This document shows positions 38,491-48,575 of a DNA stretch of 64,000 bases, one piece after another. The translations under genes and the position numbers were made by a program. Under the pieces are notes generated by a model. The model was given only the letters and a program-made list of their open reading frames with translations. It was not told where the DNA came from and searched no databases. Positions within the stretch are counted from its first letter, which is position 1, and the number at the start of each line of letters is the position of its first letter. This DNA is from Henricia sp. BOLD:AAB3569 (taxonomy: Eukaryota; Echinodermata; Asteroidea; Spinulosida; Echinasteridae), in the NCBI GenBank assembly GCA_037783545.1, contig JBBELK010001439.1:62001-126000 (forward strand). The letters are read 5' to 3'.

Positions 38491-41400
38491 GTGGCTGTCT
38501 TTACACACCTCTTTGGGGTACTCCTGAGTTGTGCGCATGCTCAGTCATTCGGACTGTCGTTAACGCACCGCAGTTTGGCTCGGCAATTTGGTCAAAGTGT
38601 GGTCCAAACGTCGGCAAATTTGGAGGTCGAAAAATATTCCGACGAACTTCAAATTTTGCATGCCCTAAACTCTCTATATTGCGCACTTGTCATAACAAAT
38701 TGACAGACTTTCGCCGGGAAATGGCAGAGAAATTTCAAAGTTTAGAAAAAACTGGGTTGAGGCTTCCTGACTGCTCTCGCGCAAACCGTGGCTGTCTGTA
38801 CACACCTCTTTGGGGTACTCCTGAGTTGTGCGCATGCTCAGTCATTCGGACTGTCGTTAACGCACCGCAGTTTGGCTCGGCAATTTGGTCAAAGTGTGGT
38901 CCAAACGTCGGCAAATTTGGAGGTCGAAAAATGTTCCGACGAACTTCAAATTTTGCATGCCCTAAACTCTCTATATTGCGCACTTGTCATACAAAAATTG
39001 ACAGACTTTCGCCGGGAAATGGCAGAGAAATTTTAAAGTTTAGAAAAAACTGGGTTGAGGCTTCCTGACTGCTCTCGCGCAAACCGTGGCTGTCTGTACA
39101 CACCTCTTTGGGGTACTCCTGAGTTGTGCGCATGCTCAGTCATTCGGACTGTCGTTAAGGCACCGCAGTTTGGCTCGGCAATTTGGTCAAAGTGTGGTCC
39201 AAACGTCGGCAAATTTGGAGGTCGAAAAATGTTCCGACGAACTTCAAATTTTGCATGCCCTAAACTCTCTATATTGCGCACTTGTCATAAAAAATTGACA
39301 GACTTTCGCCGGGAAATGGCAGAGAAATTTCAAAGTTTAGAAAAAACTGGGTTGAGGCTTCCTGACTGCTCTCGCGCAAACCGTGGCTGTCTGTACACAC
39401 CTCTTTGGGGTACTCCTGAGTTGTGCGCATGCTCAGTCATTCGGACTGTCGTTAACGCACCGCAGTTTGGCTCGGCAATTTGGTCAAAGTGTGGTCCAAA
39501 CGTCGGCAAATTTGGAGGTCGAAAAATGTTCCGACGAACTTCAAATTTTGCATGCCCTAAACTCTCTATATTGCGCACTTGTCATAAAAAAATTGACAGA
39601 CTTTCGCCGGGAAATGGCAGAGAAATTTCAAAGTTTAGAAAAAACTGGGTTGAGGCTTCCTGACTGCTCTCGCGCAAACCGTGGCTGTCTGTACACACCT
39701 CTTTGGGGTACTCCTGAGTTGTGCGCATGCTCAGTCATTCGGACTGTCGTTAACGCACCGCAGTTTGGCTCGGCAATTTGGTCAAAGTGTGGTCCAAACG
39801 TCGGCAAATTTGGAGGTCGAAAAATGTTCCGACGAACTTCAAATTTTGCATGCCCTAAACTCTCTATATTGCGCACTTGTCATAAAAAAATGACAGACTT
39901 TCGCCGGGAAATGGCAGAGAAATTTCAAAGTTTAGAAAAAACTGGGTTGAGGCTTCCTGACTGCTCTCGCGCAAACCGTAGCTGTCTGTACACACCTCTT
40001 TGGGGTACTCCTGAGTTGTGCGCATGCTCAGTCATTCGGACTGTCGTTAACGCACCGCAGTTTGGCTCGGCAATTTAGTCAAAGTGTGGTCCAAACGTCG
40101 GCAAATTTGGAGGTCGAAAAATGTTCTGACGAACTTCAAATTTGGCATGCCCTAAACTCTCTATATTGCGCACTTGTCATAAAAAATTGACAGACTTTCG
40201 CCGGGAAATGGCAGAGAAATTTCAAAGTTTAGAAAAAACTGGGTTGAGGCTTCCTGACTGCTCTCGCGCAAACCGTGGCTGTCTTTACACACCTCTTTGG
40301 GGTACTCCTGAGTTGTGCGCATGCTCAGTCATTCGGACTGTCGTTAACGCACCGCAGTTTGGCTCGGCAATTTGGTCAAAGTGTGGTCCAAACGTCGGCA
40401 AATTTGGAGGTCGAAAAATGTTCCGACGAACTTCAAATTTTGCATGCCCTAAACTCTCTATATTGCGCACTTGTCATAAAAAAATTGACAGACTTTCGCC
40501 GGGAAATGGCAGAGAAATTTCAAAGTTTAGAAAAAACTGGGTTGAGGCTTCCTGACTGCTCTCGCGCAAACCGTGGCTGTCTGTACACACCTCTTTGGGG
40601 TACTCCTGAGTTGTGCGCATGCTCAGTCATTCGGACTGTCGTTAACGCACCGCAGTTTGGCTCGGCAATTTGGTCAAAGTGTGGTCCAAACGTCGGCAAA
40701 TTTGGAGGTCGAAAAATGTTCCGACGAACTTCAAATTTTGCATGCCCTAAACTCTCTATATTGCGCACTTGTCATAAAAAAATGACAGACTTTCGCCGGG
40801 AAATGGCAGAGAAATTTCAAAGTTTAGAAAAAACTGGGTTGAGGCTTCCTGACTGCTCTCGCGCAAACCGTAGCTGTCTGTACACACCTCTTTGGGGTAC
40901 TCCTGAGTTGTGCGCATGCTCAGTCATTCGGACTGTCGTTAACGCACCGCAGTTTGGCTCGGCAATTTAGTCAAAGTGTGGTCCAAACGTCGGCAAATTT
41001 GGAGGTCGAAAAATGTTCTGACGAACTTCAAATTTGGCATGCCCTAAACTCTCTATATTGCGCACTTGTCATAAAAAATTGACAGACTTTCGCCGGGAAA
41101 TGGCAGAGAAATTTCAAAGTTTAGAAAAAACTGGGTTGAGGCTTCCTGACTGCTCTCGCGCAAACCGTGGCTGTCTTTACACACCTCTTTGGGGTACTCC
41201 TGAGTTGTGCGCATGCTCAGTCATTCGGACTGTCGTTAACGCACCGCAGTTTGGCTCGGCAATTTGGTCAAAGTGTGGTCCAAACGTCGGCAAATTTGGA
41301 GGTCGAAAAATATTCCGACGAACTTCAAATTTTGCATGCCCTAAACTCTCTATATTGCGCACTTGTCATAACAAATTGACAGACTTTCGCCGGGAAATGG

Positions 41401-42949
41401 CAGAGAAATTTCAAAGTTTAGAAAAAAACTGGGTTGAGGCTTCCTGATTGCTCTCGCGCAAACCGTGGCTGTCTGTACACACCTCTTTGGGGTACTCCTG
41501 AGTTGTGCGCATGCTCAGTCATTCGGACTGTCGTTAACGCACCGCAGTTTGGCTCGGCAATTTGGTCAAAGTGTGGTCCAAACGTCGGCAAATTTGGAGG
41601 TCGAAAAATGTTCCGACGAACTTCAAATTTTGCAAGCCCTAAACTCTCTATATTGCGCACTTGTCATAAAACATTGACAGACTTTCGCCGGGAAATGGCA
41701 GAGAAATTTTAAAGTTTAGAAAAAACTGGGTTGAGGCTTCCTGACTGCTCTCGCGCAAACCGTGGCTGTCTGTACACACCTCTTTGGGGTACTCCTGAGT
41801 TGTGCGCATGCTCAGTCATTCGGACTGTCGTTAACGCACCGCAGTTTGGCTCGGCAATTTGGTCAAAGTGTGGTCCAAACGTCGGAAAATTTGGAGGTCG
41901 AAAAATGTTCCGACGAACTTCAAATTTTGCAAGCCCTAAACTCTCTATATTGCGCACTTGTCATAAAACATTGACAGACTTTCGCCGGGAAATGGAAGAG
42001 AAATTTCAAAGTTTAGAAAAAACTGGGTTGAGGCTTCCTGACTGCTCTCGCGCAAACCGTGGCTGTCTGTACACACCTCTTTGGGGTACTCCTGAGTTGT
42101 GCGCATGCTCAGTCATTCGGACTGTCGTTAACGCACCGCAGTTTGGCTCGGCAATTTGGTCAAAGTGTGGTCCAAACGTCGGCAAATTTGGAGGTCGAAA
42201 AATGTTCCGACGAACTTCAAATTTTGCATGCCCTAAACTCTCTATATTGCGCACTTGTCATAAAAAATTGACAGACTTTCGCCAGGAAATGGCAGAGAAA
42301 TTTCAAAGTTTAGAAAAAACTGGGTTGAGGCTTCCTGACTGCTCTCGCGCAAACCGTGGCTGTCTGTACACACCTCTTTGGGGTACTCCTGAGTTGTGCG
42401 CATGCTCAGTCATTCGGACTGTCGTTAACGCACCGCAGTTTGGCTCGGCAATTTGGTCAAAGTGTGGTCCAAACGTCGGCAAATTTGGAGGTCGAAAAAT
42501 GTTCCGACGAACTTCAAATTTTGCATGCCCTAAACTCTCTATATTGCGCACTTGTCATAAAAAATTGACAGACTTTCGCCGGGAAATGGCAGAGAAATTT
42601 CAAAGTTTAGAAAAAAATGGGTTGAGGCTTCCTGACTGCTCTCGCGCAAACCGTGGCTGTCTGTACACACCTCTTTGGGGTACTCCTGAGTTGTGCGCAT
42701 GCTCAGTCATTCGGACTGTCGTTAACGCACCGCAGTTTGGCTCGGCAATTTGGTCAAAGTGTGGTCCAAACGTCGGCAAATTTGGAGGTCGAAAAATGTT
42801 CCGACGAACTTCAAATTTTGCATGCCCTAAACTCTCTATATTGCGCACTTGTCATAAAAAATTGACAGACTTTCGCCGGGAAATGGCAGAGAAATTTCAA
42901 AGTTTAGAAAAAAATGGGTTGAGGCTTCCTGACTGCTCTCGCGCAAACC
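38491..42949 (+). repeat. Large duplicated block D, copy 2 (15 units, 4459 bp)
   Basis: Repeats block D copy 1 unit by unit, except that an extra AAAAAAATGACAG unit (39681) precedes the linked-change unit at 39978. That 297-bp gain, or loss in copy 1, explains the change of offset. The internal 892-bp spacing between the two linked-change units is the same in both copies (35222 to 36114, 39978 to 40870). Confidence 0.9.
41762..42949 (+). repeat. 4-unit duplication E, copy 1 (1188 bp)
   Basis: Four 297-bp units: GTCGGAAAATTT, TTGCAAGCCC, AAAACATTG and GGAAGAG (41762); GCCAGG (42059); and two units preceded by or ending in GAAAAAAATGGG (42356 and 42653). The series is repeated immediately downstream. 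Confidence 0.9.
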
Positions 42950-44137
42950 GTGGCTGTCTGTACACACCTCTTTGGGGTACTCCTGAGTTGTGCGCATGCT
43001 CAGTCATTCGGACTGTCGTTAACGCACCGCAGTTTGGCTCGGCAATTTGGTCAAAGTGTGGTCCAAACGTCGGAAAATTTGGAGGTCGAAAAATGTTCCG
43101 ACGAACTTCAAATTTTGCAAGCCCTAAACTCTCTATATTGCGCACTTGTCATAAAACATTGACAGACTTTCGCCGGGAAATGGAAGAGAAATTTCAAAGT
43201 TTAGAAAAAACTGGGTTGAGGCTTCCTGACTGCTCTCGCGCAAACCGTGGCTGTCTGTACACACCTCTTTGGGGTACTCCTGAGTTGTGCGCATGCTCAG
43301 TCATTCGGACTGTCGTTAACGCACCGCAGTTTGGCTCGGCAATTTGGTCAAAGTGTGGTCCAAACGTCGGCAAATTTGGAGGTCGAAAAATGTTCCGACG
43401 AACTTCAAATTTTGCATGCCCTAAACTCTCTATATTGCGCACTTGTCATAAAAAATTGACAGACTTTCGCCAGGAAATGGCAGAGAAATTTCAAAGTTTA
43501 GAAAAAACTGGGTTGAGGCTTCCTGACTGCTCTCGCGCAAACCGTGGCTGTCTGTACACACCTCTTTGGGGTACTCCTGAGTTGTGCGCATGCTCAGTCA
43601 TTCGGACTGTCGTTAACGCACCGCAGTTTGGCTCGGCAATTTGGTCAAAGTGTGGTCCAAACGTCGGCAAATTTGGAGGTCGAAAAATGTTCCGACGAAC
43701 TTCAAATTTTGCATGCCCTAAACTCTCTATATTGCGCACTTGTCATAAAAAATTGACAGACTTTCGCCGGGAAATGGCAGAGAAATTTCAAAGTTTAGAA
43801 AAAAATGGGTTGAGGCTTCCTGACTGCTCTCGCGCAAACCGTGGCTGTCTGTACACACCTCTTTGGGGTACTCCTGAGTTGTGCGCATGCTCAGTCATTC
43901 GGACTGTCGTTAACGCACCGCAGTTTGGCTCGGCAATTTGGTCAAAGTGTGGTCCAAACGTCGGCAAATTTGGAGGTCGAAAAATGTTCCGACGAACTTC
44001 AAATTTTGCATGCCCTAAACTCTCTATATTGCGCACTTGTCATAAAAAATTGACAGACTTTCGCCGGGAAATGGCAGAGAAATTTCAAAGTTTAGAAAAA
44101 AATGGGTTGAGGCTTCCTGACTGCTCTCGCGCAAACC
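42950..44137 (+). repeat. 4-unit duplication E, copy 2 (1188 bp)
   Basis: Same markers in the same order as 41762-42949; I saw no base difference that alters a diagnostic marker. The frame that is open through the reference unit is unbroken across both copies, which is why the longest open stretch in the window lies here. Confidence 0.9.
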
Positions 44138-44731
44138 GTGGCTGTCTGTACACACCTCTTTGGGGTACTCCTGAGTTGTGCGCATGCTCAGTCATTCGGA
44201 CTGTCGTTAACGCACCGCAGTTTGGCTCGGCAATTTGGTCAAAGTGTGGTCCAAACGTCGGCAAATTTGGAGGTCGAAAAATGTTCCGACGAACTTCAAA
44301 TTTTGCATGCCCTAAACTCTCTATATTGCGCACTTGTCATAAAAAATTGACAGACTTTCGCCGGGAAATGGCAGAGAAATTTCAAAGTTTAGAAAAAAAT
44401 GGGTTGAGGCTTCCTGACTGCTCTCGCGCAAACCGTGGCTGTCTGTACACACCTCTTTGGGGTACTCCTGAGTTGTGCGCATGCTCAGTCATTCGGACTG
44501 TCGTTAACGCACCGCAGTTTGGCTCGGCAATTTGGTCAAAGTGTGGTCCAAACGTCGGCAAATTTGGAGGTCGAAAAATGTTCCGACGAACTTCAAATTT
44601 TGCATGCCCTAAACTCTCTATATTGCGCACTTGTCATACAAAATTGACAGACTTTCGCCAGGAAATGGCAGAGAAATTTCAAAGTTTAGAAAAAACTGGG
44701 TTGAGGCTTCCTGACTGCTCTCGCGCAAACC

Positions 44732-45027
44732 GTGACTGTCTGTACACACCTCTTTGGGGTACTCCTGAGTTGTGCGCATGCTCAGTCATTCGGACTGTCG
44801 TTAACGCACCGCAGTTTGGCTCGGCAATTTGGTCAAAGTGTGGTCCAAACGTCGGCAAATTTGGAGGTCGAAAAATGTTCCGACCAACTTCAAATTTTGC
44901 ATGCCCTAAACTCTCTATATTGCGCACTTGTCATAAAAAATTGACAGACTTTCGCCGGGAATGGCAGAGAAATTTCAAAGTTTAGAAAAAACTGGGTTGA
45001 GGCTTCCTGACTGCTCTCGCGCAAACC
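44732..45027 (+). repeat. Isolated CGACCAAC/GGGAATGG unit (296 bp)
   Basis: Carries both CGACCAAC and the one-base loss GGGAATGG, the linked pair otherwise limited to 12722, 15681, 16572, 18652 and 19246. It lies about 25 kb from the nearest of these and lacks the GTACGCACC follow-on unit. A private change gives CGTGACTG at its start. This suggests long-range exchange or conversion within the array. Confidence 0.85.
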
Positions 45028-45662
45028 GTGGCTGTCTGTACACACCTCTTTGGGGTACTCCTGAGTTGTGCGCATGCTCAGTCATTCGGACTGTCGTTAA
45101 CGCACCGCAGTTTGGCTCGGCAATTTGGTCAAAGTGTGGTCCAAACGTCGGCAAATTTGGAGGTCGAAAAATGTTCCGACGAACTTCAAATTTTGCATGC
45201 CCTAAACTCTCTATATTGCGCACTTGTCATACAAAATTGACAGACTTTCGCCGGGAAATGGCAGAGAAATTTCAAAGTTTAGAAAAAAATGGGTTGAGGC
45301 TTCCTGACTGCTCTCGCGCAAACCGTGGCTGTCTGTACACACCTCTTTGGGGTACTCCTGAGTTGTGCGCATGCTCAGTCATTCGGACTGTCGTTAACGC
45401 ACCGCAGTTTGGCTCGGCAATTTGGTCAAAGTGTGGTCCAAACGTCGGCAAATTTGGAGGTCGAAAAATGTTCCGACGAACTTCAAATTTTGCATGCCCT
45501 AAACTCTCTATATTGCGCACTTGTCATACAAAATTGACAGACTTTCGCCGGGAAATGGCAGAGAAATTTCAAAGTTTAGAAAAAACTGGGTTGAGGCTTC
45601 CTGACTGCTCTCGCGCAAACCGTGGCTGTCTGTACACACCTCTTTGGGGTACTCCTGAGTTG

Positions 45663-45674
45663 TGCGCATGCTCA
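45663..45674 (+). other. TGCGCATGCTCA motif (NRF1-like), example copy
   Basis: TGCGCATGCTCA matches the palindromic NRF1 consensus TGCGCATGCGCA at 11 of 12 positions. On the opposite strand the overlapping ATGACTGAGC fits the RTGACNNNGC antioxidant-response-element core bound by CNC-bZIP/small Maf factors. It recurs in nearly every unit. Exceptions include the units at 18652 and 19246 (TGCACATG), the 284-bp units at 8289, 10951 and 13910 (CATGTTCA), the 281-bp units that lose its 3' part, and units with CATGATCA at 53001, 56270 and 57757. Binding is inference only; short motifs in a repeat can arise by chance. Confidence 0.25.
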
Positions 45675-45687
45675 GTCATTCGGACTG
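45673..45687 (+). other. Perfect small inverted repeat, example copy
   Basis: CAGTC-ATTCG-GACTG is a perfect 5-bp stem with a 5-nt loop. It is present in most units and falls entirely within the 17 bp missing from the 281-bp units at 47404, 48576 and 50639. Units at 49748, 50342 and 51217 change ATTCGG to ATTCAG, altering the loop. Whether the hairpin forms in vivo is unknown. Confidence 0.6.
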
Positions 45688-45700
45688 TCGTTAACGCACC

Positions 45701-45726
45701 GCAGTTTGGCTCGGCAATTTGGTCAA
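45701..45726 (+). repeat. Intra-unit 13-bp direct repeat (two copies)
   Basis: GCAGTTTGGCTCG is followed directly by GCAATTTGGTCAA, two imperfect 13-bp copies, with a third related GCAAATTTGG at 45745. Loss of exactly one 13-bp copy creates the 284-bp units at 5330, 8289, 10951 and 13910. This suggests replication slippage between the copies and hints that this part of the unit arose from a shorter repeat. Confidence 0.75.
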
Positions 45727-45756
45727 AGTGTGGTCCAAACGTCGGCAAATTTGGAG

Positions 45757-45774
45757 GTCGAAAAATGTTCCGAC
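45757..45774 (+). other. Bulged inverted repeat GTCGAA/TTCCGAC, example copy
   Basis: GTCGAA pairs with TTC(C)GAC across the loop AAATG, a 6-bp stem with one bulged C. In units at 4143 and 5911 the left arm reads GGTCAGAAATG, one base shorter, which breaks the stem; in units at 12722, 15681, 16572, 18652, 19246 and 44732 the base just beyond the right arm changes (CCGACG to CCGACC). It is a structural observation only. Confidence 0.4.
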
Positions 45775-47403
45775 GAACTTCAAATTTTGCATGCCCTAAA
45801 CTCTCTATATTGCGCACTTGTCATAAAAAATTGACAGACTTTCGCCGGGAAATGGCAGAGAAATTTCAAAGTTTAGAAAAAACTGGGTTGAGGCTTCCTG
45901 ACTGCTCTCGCGCAAACCGTGGCTGTCTGTACACACCTCTTTGGGGTACTCCTGAGTTGTGCGCATGCTCAGTCATTCGGACTGTCGTTAACGCACCGCA
46001 GTTTGGCTCGGCAATTTGGTCAAAGTGTGGTCCAAACGTCGGCAAATTTGGAGGTCGAAAAATGTTCCGACGAACTTCAAATTTTGCATGCCCTAAACTC
46101 TCTATATTGCGCACTTGTCATAAAAAATTGACAGACTTTCGCCGGGAAATGGCAGAGAAATTTCAAAGTTTAGAAAAAACTGGGTTGAGGCTTCCTGACT
46201 GCTCTCGCGCAAACCGTGGCTGTCTGTACACACCTCTTTGGGGTACTCCTGAGTTGTGCGCATGCTCAGTCATTCGGACTGTCGTTAACGCACCGCAGTT
46301 TGGCTCGGCAATTTGGTCAAAGTGTGGTCCAAACGTCGGCAAATTTGGAGGTCGAAAAATGTTCCGACGAACTTCAAATTTTGCATGCCCTAAACTCTCT
46401 ATATTGCGCACTTGTCATAAAAAATTGACAGACTTTCGCCGGGAAATGGCAGAGAAATTTCAAAGTTTAGAAAAAACTGGGTTGAGGCTTACTGACTGCT
46501 CTCGCGCAAACCGTGGCTGTCTGTACACACCTCTTTGGGGTACTCCTGAGTTGTGCGCATGCTCAGTCATTCGGACTGTCGTTAACGCACCGCAGTTTGG
46601 CTCGGCAATTTGGTCAAAGTGTGGTCCAAACGTCGGCAAATTTGGAAGTCGAAAAATGTTCCGACGAACTTCAAATTTTGCATGCCCTAAACTCTCTATA
46701 TTGCGCACTTGTCATAAAAAATTGACAGACTTTCGCCGGGAAATGGCAGAGACATTTCAAAGTTTAGAAAAAACTGGGTTGAGGCTTCCTGACTGCTCTC
46801 GCGCAAACCGTGGCTGTCTGTACACGCCTCTTTGGGGTACTCCTGAGTTGTGCGCATGCTTAGTCATTCGGACTGTCGTTAACGCACCGCAGTTTGGCTC
46901 GGCAATTTGGTCAAAGTGTGGTCCAAACGTCGGCAAATTTGGAGGTCGAAAAATGTTCCGACGAACTTCAAATTTTGCATGCCCTAAACTCTCTATATTG
47001 CGCACTTGTCATAAAAAATTGACAGACTTTCGCCGGGAAATGGCAGAGAAATTTCAAAGTTTAGAAAAAACTGGGTTGAGGCTTCCTGACTGCTCTCGCG
47101 CAAACCGTGGCTGTCTGTACACACCTCTTTGGGGTACTCCTGAGTTGTGCGCATGCTCAGACATTCGGACTGTCGTTAACGCACCGCAGTTTGGCTCGGC
47201 AATTTGGTCAAAGTGTGGTCCAAACGTCGGCAAATTTGGAGGTCGAAAAATGTTCCGACGAACTTCAAATTTTGCATGCCCTAAACTCTCTATATTGCGC
47301 ACTTGTCATAAAAAATTGACAGACTTTCGCCGGGAAATGGCAGAGAAATTTCAAAGTTTAGAAAAAACTGGGTTGAGGCTTCCTGACTGCTCTCGCGCAA
47401 ACC

Positions 47404-47684
47404 GTGGCTGTCTGTACACACCTCTTTGGGGGTACTCCTGAGTTGTGCGCATGTCGTTAACGCACCGCAGTTTGGCTCGGCAATTTGGTCAAAGTGTGGT
47501 CCAAACGTCGGCAAATTTGGAGGTCGAAAAATGTTCCGACGAACTTCAAATTTTGCATGCCCTAAACTCTCTATATTGCGCACTTGTCATAAAAAATTGA
47601 CAGACTTTCGCCGGGAAATGGCAGAGAAATTTCAAAGTTTAGAAAAAACTGGGTAAAGGCTTCCTGACTGCTCTCGCGCAAACC
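47404..47684 (+). repeat. 281-bp hairpin-loss unit, copy 1
   Basis: A G is added (GGGGGTAC) and 17 bp are lost, so that GCGCATG joins TCGTTAACG. The lost segment contains the whole CAGTC-ATTCG-GACTG inverted repeat. A TG at both edges could have guided the deletion. This copy also has GGGTAAAGGC near 47652. Confidence 0.92.
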
Positions 47685-48575
47685 GTGGCTGTCTGTACAC
47701 ACCTCTTTGGGGTACTCCTGAGTTGTGCGCATGCTCAGTCATTCGGACTGTCGTTAACGCACCGCAGTTTGGCTCGGCAATTTAGTCAAAGTGTGGTCCA
47801 AACGTCGGCAAATTTGGAGGTCGAAAAATGTTCCGACGAACTTCAAATTGTGCATGCCCTAAACTCTCTATATTGCGCACTTGTCATAAAAAATTGACAG
47901 ACTTTCGCCGGGAAATGGCAGAGAAATTTCAAAGTTTAGAAAAAACTGGGTTGAGGCTTCCTGACTGCTCTCGCGCAAACCGTGGCTGTCTGTACACACC
48001 TCTTTGGGGTACTCCTGAGTTGTGCGCATGCTCAGACATTCGGACTGTCGTTAACGCACCGCAGTTTGGCTCGGCAATTTGGTCAAAGTGTGGTCCAAAC
48101 GTCGGCAAATTTGGAGGTCGAAAAATGTTCCGACGAACTTCAAATTGTGCATGCCCTAAACTCTCTATATTGCGCACTTGTCATAACAAATTGACAGACT
48201 TTCGCCGGGAAATGGAAGAGAAATTTCAAAGTTTAGAAAAAACTGGGTTGAGGCTTCCTGACTGCTCTCGCGCAAACCGTGGCTGTCTGTACACACCTCT
48301 TTGGGGTACTCCTGAGTTGTGCGCATGCTCAGTCATTCGGACTGTCGTTAACGCACCGCAGTTTGGCTCGGCAATTTGGTCAAAGTGTGGTCCAAACGTC
48401 GGCAAATTTGGAGGTCGAAAAATGTTCCGACGAACTTCAAATTTTGCATGCCCTAAACTCTCTATATTGCGCACTTGTCATAAAAAATTGACAGACTTTC
48501 GCCGGGAAATGGCAGAGAAATTTCAAAGTTTAGAAAAAACTGGGTTGAGGCTTCCTGACTGCTCTCGCGCAAACC
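47404..48575 (+). repeat. Higher-order repeat F, copy 1 (4 units, 1172 bp)
   Basis: Unit order: 281-bp hairpin-loss unit (47404); ATTTAGTC with AATTGTGCATG (47685); CTCAGACATTC with AATTGTGCATG (47982); near-reference (48279). It is repeated from 48576. Confidence 0.9.

Larger units (their letters stand above)
45622..45918 (+). repeat. Reference (consensus-like) satellite unit, 297 bp
   Basis: This unit carries the majority base at every position I compared and serves as the reference. Composition is 68 C and 71 G in 297 (46.8% G+C), with 17 CpG. In order it contains a TGCGCATGCTCA motif (45663-45674), a perfect 5-bp hairpin (45673-45687), the palindrome CGTTAACG (45689-45696), a 13-bp imperfect direct repeat (45701-45726) with a third related copy at 45745, a bulged hairpin (45757-45774), two A6 runs (45825-45830 and 45877-45882), and the CpG-rich tail CTCTCGCGCAAACC. 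The GTG anchor is only a convenient phase marker, not a claimed start codon. Confidence 0.95.
45028..47403 (+). repeat. Near-canonical satellite segment (8 units)
   Basis: Eight units of exactly 297 bp. The units from 45622 to 46215 look like the reference. Single variants include CTTACTGAC (near 46491), GGAAGTCG (near 46646), ACATTTCAAAG (near 46753), CATGCTTAG (near 46858) and CTCAGACATTC (near 47160). No gene is seen. Confidence 0.9.

Noticed and set aside
41731-44985. A 1084-codon forward open frame, with similar ones at 619-2829, 26956-29229, 44961-47441 and 53144-55360, as a repeat-protein gene
   Set aside because: The frame is just the open phase of the 297-bp unit. It begins and ends at chance indels or stops. 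Sixty of 61 unit-length variants are not multiples of three, stops occur in many units (near 2827, 26642, 29224, 29531, 53047), and no unique N- or C-terminal sequence, promoter or splice context is seen.
45689-45696. CGTTAACG palindrome as an integration or origin site
   Set aside because: It is a single 8-bp palindrome with no supporting context. Units with GTTAAGGC (29279, 29576, 31359, 34627, 39086) or the type 2 deletion lack it and still propagate.
45569-45817. Reverse-strand 82-codon open frame recurring in nearly every unit
   Set aside because: It is a fixed by-product of the unit sequence on the other strand, overlapping two forward open frames. Nothing distinguishes it from chance.
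45622-45834. Forward 70-codon frame starting at the GTG anchor of each unit
   Set aside because: It depends on a GTG start and ends at a fixed TGA in each unit. Units such as 3846 (GAGGCTG) and 30468 (GTAGCTG) lose the start without other consequence.
45622-45918. CENP-B box
   Set aside because: I compared each TTCG on both strands of the unit with NTTCGNNNNANNCGGGN. None has the downstream CGGG at the right spacing. TTTCGCCGGGAAATGG is only superficially similar.
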